From positions 1-13,221 of the forward strand of contig CAKMZR010000032.1 in NCBI GenBank assembly GCA_929200455.1: 13,221 nucleotides of DNA, in the 5' to 3' direction. The translations under genes and the position numbers were made by a program. Each line of letters begins with the position of its first letter. Positions within the stretch are counted from its first letter, which is position 1. Source of the stretch: an uncultured Alphaproteobacteria bacterium (lineage in GTDB: Bacteria; Pseudomonadota; Alphaproteobacteria; CAKMZR01). Of this stretch, positions 1 through 6,021 are shown piece after piece. Below the pieces are notes generated by a model. That model was given only the letters and a program-made list of their open reading frames with translations. It ran no database searches and was not told where the DNA came from.

Positions 1-59
1 GGGTCGCGGAGGCCTTTTTTTGGTAGGATGAGGATTCGTGCTTTTAGGTATGAAGTCAT
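1..59 (-). CDS. purS: PurS, FGAM synthase small subunit (5' fragment, cut by window edge)
   Basis: Reading the minus strand from an ATG at 59-57 gives MTSYLKARILILPKKGLRDP before the window ends. This matches the start of PurS, which usually begins with a short lead, then a KARV-type beta strand and a K-x-G-(V/L)-x-DPQG motif. PurS is the small subunit that joins PurL and PurQ in formylglycinamidine ribonucleotide synthase (purine biosynthesis, cytosol). It lies 77 bases downstream of purC on the same strand, and purC-purS(-purQ) is a common alphaproteobacterial order, which supports the call. Only about 20 residues are visible, so the identification rests on a short motif plus context. No Shine-Dalgarno sequence precedes the ATG. 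Confidence 0.72.
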   Translation of the reverse strand, partial: MTSYLKARILILPKKGLRD

Positions 60-136
60 GAGGCTTTTGTTCTGTATTTTTGGGTCTGGTTTTGAGGTGG
101 TGTGTGTGTGGTTTTGAGGTTGAGTGGTTGGAGTTT

Positions 137-925
137 TTAAGGAGAGGGTTGGTTTTCGAGGGATGATATCTGGTTTTCTGAAGTTCCTTCGAGGACTCCT
201 GGAGGAAGGACTCCGAGTCTGCGCGCGATTTCTTGGTAACCGGAGAGGGGGTTGTCGAGGTCGAGACGGAATCGGTCTTTATCGAGACGTGTTTTGTCGT
301 GTGTATCCCAGAATCGGCAAGTGTCTGGTGTGATTTCGTCGCCGATCATGAGTCTGTCGCGTCCTTTTTCGTCGAACATGTGACCGAATTCTATTTTGAA
401 GTCGACGAGGGTGATGGAGATGGCGGAGAAGAGTCCGCAAAGGAAGTCATTGACGCGCAAGGCGATGGAGGTCATGTCGTCGATGTCTTGGGGAGAGGCC
501 CATTCGAAGCAGAGGATGTGTTCTTCGCTGACGATGGGGTCATTGAGGGAGTCATTTTTGAGGTAGAATTCGATGAGGGGTCGAGCGAGTCGTTCGCCTT
601 CGTTGATTCCGAGTCGTTTTGTGAGGCTTCCTGTGGCGATATTGCGGACGACGATTTCGAGGGGCATCATCTGCAGGTGGTGTATGAGTTGTTCGCGCCA
701 TGAGAGTCGGCGTATGAAGTGGTTATCGATTCCGATGGAGATGAGGTTGTCCATAAGTTTTGCGGAGACGAGGTTGTTTATGATTCCTTTTCCCCTTAGG
801 GTGGTACGTTTTTTGGCGTTGAAGGCGGTGGCGTCGTCTTTGAAGTACTGGACGATGTGGTTTCCTTTATCTTTGTAAAGGATTTTGGCTTTGCCTTCGT
901 AGAGTTTGCGTCGTTTTTGGGCCAT
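137..925 (-). CDS. purC: Phosphoribosylaminoimidazole-succinocarboxamide synthase (SAICAR synthetase)
   Basis: PurC joins aspartate to CAIR using ATP, giving SAICAR in de novo purine synthesis. The 262-residue product has the family landmarks in order: LYEGKAKILY (8-17), DDATAFN (30-36), GKGIINN (45-51), the PLEIVVRNIATGSL segment (88-101), DFKIEFG (175-181) and IGDEITPDTCRFWD (194-207). Family length is about 235-260 residues; about 25 polar residues after position 238 look like a variable tail. The frame stays open another 98 codons upstream, into pheS, but homology begins at MAQKRRKLYEG, so I start at the ATG 925-923. No Shine-Dalgarno sequence is visible there. It lies downstream of pheS (103-base gap) and upstream of purS, so it is likely in the same minus-strand transcript as both. 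Confidence 0.96.
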   Translation of the reverse strand: MAQKRRKLYEGKAKILYKDKGNHIVQYFKDDATAFNAKKRTTLRGKGIINNLVSAKLMDNLISIGIDNHFIRRLSWREQLIHHLQMMPLEIVVRNIATGSLTKRLGINEGERLARPLIEFYLKNDSLNDPIVSEEHILCFEWASPQDIDDMTSIALRVNDFLCGLFSAISITLVDFKIEFGHMFDEKGRDRLMIGDEITPDTCRFWDTHDKTRLDKDRFRLDLDNPLSGYQEIARRLGVLPPGVLEGTSENQISSLENQPSP

Positions 926-942
926 AATTTGGTGCGATGTGA

Positions 943-1000
943 GGGGGGGTGAGGGGGGGGGGAAGAGAGGGTTATGGTGGGGTGATGGTGGGTGAGGGGG
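943..1000 (+). other. G-run cluster with G-quadruplex pattern in the pheS-purC spacer
   Basis: The plus strand carries G tracts at 943-949, 953-962 (ten G in a row), 969-971, 979-982, 990-992 and 996-1000, separated by loops of 3 to 7 bases. This satisfies the usual G3+N1-7 quadruplex pattern several times over. The spacer lies between pheS and purC, both on the minus strand, so the G-rich strand is the transcription template and the mRNA would be C-rich. Folding in vivo is inference; the pattern is seen directly. Confidence 0.6.
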
Positions 1001-1028
1001 AGTGAGGTGGTGTTTTTGGGAAGATATT

Positions 1029-2123
1029 TTAGGATTTGAGGGGATGGAGTCCGAAGCCGACGGAGGGTGTGTCTGTGGCGTGGAAGCCGTAATGTTGGAG
1101 CCAAGGGATGTGACCACTTGTGAAGGCGCGTAGGTCTGGAATTCCGTATTTGAGCATGGCGACGCGTTCGACACCGATTCCGAAGGCGAAACCTTGGAAT
1201 TTTTTGGGGTCGTGGCCACAATTTTTGAGGACTTGAGGGTGTACCATACCGCAACCGAGGATTTCGAGCCATTCGTTGCCTTCGCCGATAATAATTTTTT
1301 CTGGGGTGCGTCGGCAGCGGATATCGACTTCGAGGCTTGGTTCTGTGAAGGGGAAGAAGCTGGGTCGGAAGCGTAGGGATAGATTTTTGACTCCGAAGAT
1401 GGATCGGCAGAAGGTTTCGAGGCATCCTTTGAGGTGCCCCATGTGGGTAGAGGAATCGATGAGCAGGCCTTCGACTTGGTGGAACATGGGGGCGTGGGTT
1501 TGGTCGCTGTCGCATCGGAAGGTTCTTCCTGCGGCGATAATTTTCAGGGGAGGTTTTGTCTTGACGAGGGATCGGATTTGGACGGGTGAAGTGTGAGTTC
1601 TCAGGACTTTTGGGAGGCCTTCTTTGTCGCGGGCGTTGAGGAAGAAAGTATCCTGCATTTGTCTTGCGGGGTGTTGGGGAGGGAAGTTGAGGGAGGAGAA
1701 GTTGAAGAAGTCTTCTTCAATGTCTGGTCCTTCTTTGAGAGAGAATCCCATGTGTCCGAGTACGGAGATCATTTCTTCTATGATGCGTCGGAGGGGATGG
1801 ATTCGCCCTTGAGGTTTTGAGCTTACGGGCAGGCTAAGGTCTGGTTTGTGTGTATTAAGTTTTGTGTCGAGGGCTTGTGTGGAGAGCTTATCTTTTTGTT
1901 GAGAGAAGGCTTCGTTGAGTTGTTGTTTGATTTGGTTGAGGATTTTCCCTTGTTTTTTTCGTTCTTCGGGGTTGAGGGAAGCGATATTTTTGAGTTTGAG
2001 GCTTATGTGTCCTTTTTTTCCCAAGAGTTGGATTCGTTGTTGTTCTAGGGTTTCGAGGGAGGTTGTATTTTGGATGGAGTGCAAGAGTTCTTGAGGTTTG
2101 ATTTCGGTATTGTCTGTGGTCAT
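1029..2123 (-). CDS. pheS: Phenylalanyl-tRNA synthetase alpha subunit
   Basis: PheS is the catalytic alpha chain of the (alpha-beta)2 enzyme that charges tRNA-Phe. The 364-residue product has an N-terminal helical arm with LGKKG (34-38), then the class II core: motif 1 region GRIHPLRR (106-113) to FPPQHPARQMQDTFF (147-161), RTHTSPVQIR (175-184), motif 2 AAGRTFRCDSDQTHAPMFHQVEGL (197-220), the FPFTEPSLEVD segment (257-267) and motif 3 GFAFGIGVER (311-320). About 18 residues after the usual RHYGF-like end are extra. The frame is open upstream to 2405 through a proline/lysine-coding repeat and into rplT, but the family N-terminus fits the ATG at 2123-2121. No Shine-Dalgarno sequence is present. 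The usual partner pheT is not downstream; purC is. Confidence 0.97.
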   Translation of the reverse strand: MTTDNTEIKPQELLHSIQNTTSLETLEQQRIQLLGKKGHISLKLKNIASLNPEERKKQGKILNQIKQQLNEAFSQQKDKLSTQALDTKLNTHKPDLSLPVSSKPQGRIHPLRRIIEEMISVLGHMGFSLKEGPDIEEDFFNFSSLNFPPQHPARQMQDTFFLNARDKEGLPKVLRTHTSPVQIRSLVKTKPPLKIIAAGRTFRCDSDQTHAPMFHQVEGLLIDSSTHMGHLKGCLETFCRSIFGVKNLSLRFRPSFFPFTEPSLEVDIRCRRTPEKIIIGEGNEWLEILGCGMVHPQVLKNCGHDPKKFQGFAFGIGVERVAMLKYGIPDLRAFTSGHIPWLQHYGFHATDTPSVGFGLHPLKS

Positions 2124-2169
2124 GGTGAGACGGGGGTACGGTTGAGCCTTAGGGCGGGGAAGGTATGGA

Positions 2170-2349
2170 GAACGGTCTTGACTTGGATATGGGACTGAAC
2201 TTGGAGACTGGATCGTGTGTGAAATTTGGATCGTACTTGGATTATGGGTCCTGCTTGGCGTCTGGGTTGGCTTGGAATTTGGGCTGGGCTTGGCGTTTGG
2301 CTTGGGGTTTGGGTTGGGCTTGGGGTTTGGGTTGGGCTTGGGGTTTGGG
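2170..2349. repeat. Degenerate hexamer-based tandem repeat in the rplT-pheS spacer
   Basis: The 229-base gap between rplT and pheS is built from imperfect TTGG-containing hexamers. Toward rplT it becomes regular: an 18-base unit, CTTGGGGTTTGGGTTGGG, at 2301-2318 and 2319-2336, then a partial third copy to 2349. Shortened, mutated copies lie at 2281-2300, and looser (A/C)TTGG spacing reaches back to about 2170. G tracts of 3-4 bases separated by 2-3 bases give a dense quadruplex pattern on the plus strand. In the pheS frame it would read as Pro-Asn-Pro-Lys repeats, but I regard it as untranslated spacer. Confidence 0.75.
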
Positions 2350-2352
2350 TCC

Positions 2353-2715
2353 TTAGGCTGCGGAGGATTGACTTTGCATTTTTGAAACCAGGTCTTTGAA
2401 AGCAAGCGGCTCTTTTACGGCCATATCTGCGAGCATTTTTCTGTCGAGGGCGATTTCGGCTTTGCTGAGAGCGGATATGAAGGTTCCGTAAGTCATGCCG
2501 GCTTCACGAGCGGCAGCGTTTATGCGTTGAATCCAAAGGCTTCGGAAGAAACGCTTCCGTCTTTTTCTATCCCTATAGGCATAGATGAGGCTTTTGTCTA
2601 CGGCTTGTTTGGCGGTTTTATAGCAATTTTTGCGTCTTCCGCGAAAGCCTTTTGCTTGGGCGATAATTTTTTTGTGTCGTGCGTGTGCAGTGGTACCGCG
2701 CTTGATTCGAGCCAT
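2353..2715 (-). CDS. rplT: 50S ribosomal protein L20
   Basis: L20 binds 23S rRNA early in large-subunit assembly and in several bacteria represses its own operon. The 120-residue basic protein starts MARIKRGTTAHARHKKII and continues with AKGFRGRRKNCYKTAKQAV (21-39), AYRDRKRRKRFFRSLWIQRINAA (46-68) and GMTYGTFISALSKAEIALDRKMLADMA (73-99), the classic L20 pattern at the normal length (about 117-120). The start is the ATG at 2715-2713. It lies 97 bases downstream of rpmI on the same strand, the usual order. The extended open frame of pheS overlaps its 3' end, but only as a shadow. Confidence 0.98.
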   Translation of the reverse strand: MARIKRGTTAHARHKKIIAQAKGFRGRRKNCYKTAKQAVDKSLIYAYRDRKRRKRFFRSLWIQRINAAAREAGMTYGTFISALSKAEIALDRKMLADMAVKEPLAFKDLVSKMQSQSSAA

Positions 2716-2812
2716 GAGAGTTTCTTTCTTGGTTTTATGGTGGGTGTTTTGCTGAGGATATTTCTTTGGGTTCTGGGAAAGGTTTTTTCCTGAGACGCAA
2801 TTATAGGATCAA

Positions 2813-3013
2813 CTAGGCTCCTGCGAGGTAGTAACGCTTGACGACCTTGGCATTGGACTTGCTCATGACCTGGGATCCCCGATTCTGACGCTTCATCTGT
2901 TGAGGTCTCTTTGCGGTGTTATGACGCAGATTGGCACTGAAAAACAATACTTTCCCCGAAGCGGTTACCTTGAAACGCTTTTTGGCTGAACTTTTGGTCT
3001 TGAGCTTTGACAT
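2813..3013 (-). CDS. rpmI: 50S ribosomal protein L35
   Basis: L35 is a small basic protein of the large ribosomal subunit. The 66-residue product starts MSKLKTKSSAKKRFKVTASGKV, followed by LRHNTAKRPQQMKRQNRGSQVMS and a VKRYYLAGA end, all typical of the family at its normal length (64-66). I use the ATG at 3013-3011; a TTG two codons upstream is open but unnecessary. A weak AGG sits about 10 bases before the start. rplT follows. infC, which usually precedes rpmI, is absent; instead hemF lies upstream on the same strand and a promoter-like sequence is found between them at 3123-3151. Confidence 0.96.
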   Translation of the reverse strand: MSKLKTKSSAKKRFKVTASGKVLFFSANLRHNTAKRPQQMKRQNRGSQVMSKSNAKVVKRYYLAGA

Positions 3014-3122
3014 GGACAATTACCTGAAGGATGACGAATTTGATAGAAATTTGTTTGCATAGGCTCCTGACACGAATTCCAAACTGGTTTTGAATGTTGC
3101 GGAAAAGGAACCTGAGATCTAG

Positions 3123-3151
3123 TTTATAGTGAAGAAAAAGGGGATGTGCAA
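3123..3151 (-). promoter_or_regulatory. Candidate sigma70 promoter for rpmI-rplT-pheS-purC
   Basis: On the minus strand a TTGCAC (-35, plus-strand 3146-3151) is followed after exactly 17 bases by TATAAA (-10, plus-strand 3123-3128, five of six consensus). It would start transcription about 105 bases before the rpmI ATG, leaving a leader long enough for L20-type feedback control, although I did not identify a specific fold. It lies just beyond the hemF stop codon, so rpmI need not depend on read-through. Confidence 0.45.
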
Positions 3152-3169
3152 GAGAAATTGTGAGAGGAT

Positions 3170-4105
3170 TTATGACCAACAGGCTATGGGAGGAAGAGAC
3201 ATAAGAACGGCCTCGGGATTGGCCCCGGTCATGAGTCCGAATCGTGTGCCTCGGTCATAGATGAGGTTGAATTCTGCATAGAGTCCACGGTAGTGAAGCT
3301 GGATAGCGCGCTGCTCGGAAGTCCAAGGGTTGTCCATATGCCGCTCGACCAACGGAGGATAGAGGTCAAAGAAGCTCTCCCCAAGGTTTTGGGTGAAGAG
3401 AAAGGCCGAATCGTCGGCAGGGATGTCATCGAAGAAGATTCCGCCGACTCCCCGGTGACGGTCTCTGTGTTTGATGTAGAAGTAATCGTGACAATTATCG
3501 CGAAAGAGAGGGTAACGGGCGACTTCGGGATGCTGGTCACAAAGATTTTTTAGGACGGAGTGGAAGGTTTCGGTATCTTCTTGGAAGGGGATGGCGGGAT
3601 TGAGGTCTGCGACGCCTCCGAACCAGGATTGTGAAGTGGAGATCATGCGACAATTCATGTGGAAGGCGGGCACCAAGGGGGATCGAGGATGGATGACCAT
3701 GGAGAGTCCGGCAGCCCAGAATTGCCCGTCGCTTTTTTCTGCTCCTTTTATTTCTTGCCGGAAGAGGGGAGAGAATTCGCCGGATACGGTGGAGATATTG
3801 ACGCCGGCTTTTTCGAAAACGCGGCCATTTTTGAGGATAGACATTTCCCCGCCGCCCCCGGATCGGCCGGAATCGGTTCTTCTTAGCCAAGGACGTTTTG
3901 TGAACACGCCGGGCGCGAGATTTTCTGCGAGAGGGTGGGCGCAAGAGCGTTCAAGTTGGGCGAGACTTTCGCATATACGGTTGCGCAAGTCTTTGATCCA
4001 AGATGCCATGAGTTGTTGTTGTTGTTGGGTGTATTCGTAGCTCCAAGGTTCGGGAGAGTCGGGGGTCGGGGTGGGAGTCGGGGTGGAGGTCGGGGGGGCA
4101 GTCAT
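3170..4105 (-). CDS. hemF: Oxygen-dependent coproporphyrinogen III oxidase, C-terminally short
   Basis: HemF uses O2 to decarboxylate coproporphyrinogen III to protoporphyrinogen IX in heme synthesis. Family blocks seen in the 311-residue reading: GGGGEMSILKNGRVFEKAGVN (83-103), VIHPRSPLVPAFHMNCRMI (137-155), WFGGVADLNP (161-170), KHRDRHRGVGGIFFDD (212-227) and QLHYRGLYAEFNLIYDRGTRFGLMTGANPEAVLMSLPP (269-306). After SLPP only IACWS remains; E. coli HemF continues about 29 residues from a similar point, including a conserved RWEY segment, so about 24 residues are missing. The N-terminus holds a TPTPTP run and five Gln (CAA repeat). An ATG at 4009-4007 gives a 279-residue start closer to E. coli and cannot be excluded; neither start has a Shine-Dalgarno. 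It lies 36 bases downstream of a Crp/Fnr regulator. Confidence 0.93.
   Translation of the reverse strand: MTAPPTSTPTPTPTPDSPEPWSYEYTQQQQQLMASWIKDLRNRICESLAQLERSCAHPLAENLAPGVFTKRPWLRRTDSGRSGGGGEMSILKNGRVFEKAGVNISTVSGEFSPLFRQEIKGAEKSDGQFWAAGLSMVIHPRSPLVPAFHMNCRMISTSQSWFGGVADLNPAIPFQEDTETFHSVLKNLCDQHPEVARYPLFRDNCHDYFYIKHRDRHRGVGGIFFDDIPADDSAFLFTQNLGESFFDLYPPLVERHMDNPWTSEQRAIQLHYRGLYAEFNLIYDRGTRFGLMTGANPEAVLMSLPPIACWS
4052..4098 (+). other. G-rich imperfect repeat with quadruplex pattern at the hemF 5' end
   Basis: G tracts at 4052-4054, 4061-4065, 4068-4071, 4073-4075, 4080-4083 and 4092-4098 are spaced by short GTC- and T-containing loops, giving a G3+N1-7 quadruplex pattern and an imperfect GTCGGGGTGG repeat. 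If hemF starts at 4105 this stretch encodes the Thr-Pro run (residues 3-17); if it starts at 4009 it is spacer like the other G-rich gaps here. Confidence 0.5.
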
Positions 4106-4141
4106 GGTATTTTTGTGTTTTGGTTTGGAGTCTGAGAGGTT

Positions 4142-4858
4142 TTAGGAGGAGTATTTGAGAATGAGTTGTTCGATAGCGCTTTTGTCTTTGATGAAGAGGT
4201 TTCGTCCTTTTTTTTCTGCGATGCCGAGTTTGAGGAGGGTACTGATAGAACGGGAGACGGTTTCTCTTGTACAGCCGCTCATGCAAGCGATGTCGTAGTG
4301 TGTGAGGTCTCCGAGGACGAGTTTTTCTGAGTTTTCATGAGGTTGTGATGAGGAGATGATGGTGTGGAAGACGCGAGCGTAGGCTTCCATGCTGGCAAGG
4401 ACCATGACTCTCTCGGAAGTTTTTCGGATCATTTTGGCGAGGTAGACATTGAGGGCGTAAGAAGTGCGGGGGTAGTGTTGCAGGATGTCACGGAAGTTGT
4501 GATCGGAGGTGAAGGCGCAGAGTCCTGGGGAGACTCCGGTGACGTCTGCGGATCTTGGTTTTTTGTCTATGGCGGCGATTTCGCCGAAGATGTCGCCTGC
4601 ATTGAGGTCGTCGAAGGTGATTTCTCGTCCGTGGAGTGAGAATCTGTGGGCTCTTACCCGTCCGGAGAGGAGGAAGAAGACATTTTCGCTGGGGCTATTG
4701 GCGGATAGGATTTCTTGTTGTGCTTCAAATTTTCCCCATGAGCAAAGGGCGGCGATGTTGTCGAGTTCTTGTTTTTCGACGGCGTTGAATATGGAGACTC
4801 CGCCGAGCATAGCTTTTTCCATTTCTGAGGGGACGAAGAGGTGAAGGGAGGAGGACAT
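4142..4858 (-). CDS. Crp/Fnr-family transcriptional regulator
   Basis: The 238-residue product has a cyclic-nucleotide-binding fold (about 20-135), a dimerisation helix (about 136-165) and a Crp-type winged helix-turn-helix (about 180-230) with recognition helix GCTRETVSRSISTLLKLGI (195-213). The nucleotide pocket signature is close to cAMP-binding relatives: FGEIA (91-95) and RSADV (102-106), keeping the Glu and Arg-Ser that contact cyclic nucleotides in CRP. There is no N-terminal cysteine cluster, so an FNR-type Fe-S sensor is unlikely. The ATG at 4858-4856 suits the family; the frame is open upstream into pgeF but reads as low-complexity spacer. No Shine-Dalgarno is visible. It is 36 bases upstream of hemF, so probably co-transcribed; which genes it regulates is unknown. 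Family call strong, ligand inferred. Confidence 0.9.
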   Translation of the reverse strand: MSSSLHLFVPSEMEKAMLGGVSIFNAVEKQELDNIAALCSWGKFEAQQEILSANSPSENVFFLLSGRVRAHRFSLHGREITFDDLNAGDIFGEIAAIDKKPRSADVTGVSPGLCAFTSDHNFRDILQHYPRTSYALNVYLAKMIRKTSERVMVLASMEAYARVFHTIISSSQPHENSEKLVLGDLTHYDIACMSGCTRETVSRSISTLLKLGIAEKKGRNLFIKDKSAIEQLILKYSS

Positions 4859-4979
4859 AATTGATGAAGCTTTTGGGGGTTTGTTTTTGGGAGGGGGTGG
4901 GAGGGTTTGAGAGGTTTGTGATGATTTATGTACATCTATAAGAGGAACGCTAGCAATTTTGAGACCATAAAGCAAATTT

Positions 4980-5777
4980 CTAGGGAGGGAGTAGGGAAAT
5001 GAGGGAGGCTTGACATCCGTGTACGCGAGGTGAGGTCTGAGAGAGGTGTTGGGCATAGCGTGAGCTGAAGAAGGATTGGGGAGAAGAGAAGGTATTGCGG
5101 TGGGCGTGCATGGAGATGAGTTTGGGGTTGAGGCCGTTTTTTGTGAGGAGGTATTTTGAGAGTTCGGGAAGGTTGAGATGATGTTGATTTTTGATGAGGG
5201 GTGCGAAGGTGAGGTTGTCGTGGGGTAGGATTTTGAGGATTTCTTTTCCTATGGGGTATGAGGGGAGTCCGATGCAAGGTCCGACGGCGGCTCGGATGGA
5301 TGTTCGGGATGCCCCGAGCGTGTCCATGGCTTTGAGGGTATGGGGGATGATGTCCAAGAGGAGTCCACGCCATCCGCCATGGATGGCGGCGATGACTTGA
5401 TTTTTGGTGTCGATGAGGAGGATGGGTACGCAGTCAGCGGTGGTGATGCCGAGGGCGATGAGAGGAATTTTTGTGACGAGGGCATCTGCGTGAGGTGTAT
5501 AGCGTGGTTCGCAAGCCCAAGGTTCGCAACGCGATATGATGCAGACGCGGTGAGAATGGACTTGGTGTGCGAACAAGAGTCTGGAGGGAGAGATGTTGAA
5601 GTGTTGGGCGATGAGGAGTCGATTGTTGCTGACGTGTTTGGGGTTGTCTTTGACGAAAAAGGAGGCGTTGAGTCCTTGGCGTGGGTGGAGGCTCAGTCCG
5701 CCTTTTCGGGTGAAGAAGGCGTGTCGTGTGGGGATGAGGGGAGATGTGAGATGAGGGAGTTTGGGGTTTGTACACAT
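4980..5777 (-). CDS. pgeF: YfiH/PgeF family purine nucleoside phosphorylase / peptidoglycan editing factor (laccase-domain)
   Basis: This family includes zinc/copper proteins reported as purine nucleoside-processing enzymes and, in E. coli, as a peptidoglycan editing factor. The 265-residue reading from ATG 5777-5775 has FFTRKGGLS (21-29), QVHSHRV (72-78), GITTADCVPILL (110-121), AAIHGGWRGLL (130-140) and GPCIGLPSYPIG (166-177). The three metal-ligand positions map to His74, Cys116 and His133. The C-terminal part, where relatives have a Cys-Thr-Tyr and GRQASLI, reads HAHRNTFSS (224-232) and GCQASLI (254-260), so it is somewhat divergent. The frame stays open 71 codons upstream across the next gene, which I reject. 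It lies 31 bases downstream of the DUF6898-like gene, likely one transcript. Confidence 0.9.
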   Translation of the reverse strand: MCTNPKLPHLTSPLIPTRHAFFTRKGGLSLHPRQGLNASFFVKDNPKHVSNNRLLIAQHFNISPSRLLFAHQVHSHRVCIISRCEPWACEPRYTPHADALVTKIPLIALGITTADCVPILLIDTKNQVIAAIHGGWRGLLLDIIPHTLKAMDTLGASRTSIRAAVGPCIGLPSYPIGKEILKILPHDNLTFAPLIKNQHHLNLPELSKYLLTKNGLNPKLISMHAHRNTFSSPQSFFSSRYAQHLSQTSPRVHGCQASLISLLPP

Positions 5778-5808
5778 GGTTGGGGAAAGCGGTGGTGTGA
5801 AGGTAGAG

Positions 5809-6021
5809 TTAGGGGGGTGTTTGTTTCTTTTTTTTGCTGACGTAGAGGAGTTTTTGTGTGGCTTGTTTTTTGAGGGTGGCAAGGGGCATTCTTCTGTCGC
5901 CGACGATACAGACTTCGAATCCGGTGCGTGCGTTGATGGCGGAGACTTTGACGTATCGTCCTTGAGGAATGAATTCGAAGATGATGCCATATTCGCGGCG
6001 TGGCTGAGAAGGGGGAATCAT
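5809..6021 (-). CDS. Small conserved alphaproteobacterial protein, DUF6898-like, function unknown
   Basis: The 70-residue reading from the ATG at 6021-6019 contains REYGIIFEFIPQGRYVKVSAINARTGFEVCIVGDRRMPLATLKKQATQKLLYV (9-61). This pattern (EF-x-x-x-G-x-x-VKVSAID-x-x-TG-x-EV-x-x-x-G, then a helix with a KL end) is one I know from short alphaproteobacterial proteins grouped as DUF6898; the role is unknown. A TTG at 6159 would add 46 residues with no family look, so I use the internal ATG. The C-terminus is a lysine run, KKKKQ. It is the first gene of the minus-strand block, 31 bases ahead of pgeF, and divergent from the PilZ gene. No signal peptide or membrane segment is seen. Confidence 0.75.
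   Translation of the reverse strand: MIPPSQPRREYGIIFEFIPQGRYVKVSAINARTGFEVCIVGDRRMPLATLKKQATQKLLYVSKKKKQTPP

Noticed and set aside
233..703. 156-codon plus-strand frame opposite purC
   Set aside because: Acidic shadow of the purC coding sequence with no recognisable domain.
926..1219. 98-codon N-terminal extension of purC
   Set aside because: It overlaps pheS, is Ser/Pro-rich, and homology to PurC begins exactly at the ATG at 925.
796..1515. 239-codon minus-strand frame overlapping pheS and purC
   Set aside because: It is rich in Pro, Arg, His and Thr without family motifs and overlaps two clear genes in another frame; open only because the C-rich minus strand has few stop codons.
2170..2349. 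CRISPR array
   Set aside because: The units are directly adjacent without unique spacers, so it is a simple tandem repeat.
4859..4979. FNR/CRP palindrome or a firm promoter upstream of the Crp/Fnr gene
   Set aside because: Only a half-site (ATCAA) and weak -35/-10 matches were seen.
4859..5056. 66-codon N-terminal extension of the Crp/Fnr regulator
   Set aside because: It overlaps the 3' end of pgeF and looks like translated spacer; the family start fits 4858.
5778..5990. 71-codon N-terminal extension of pgeF
   Set aside because: It runs antiframe through the DUF6898-like gene and has no similarity to the family.
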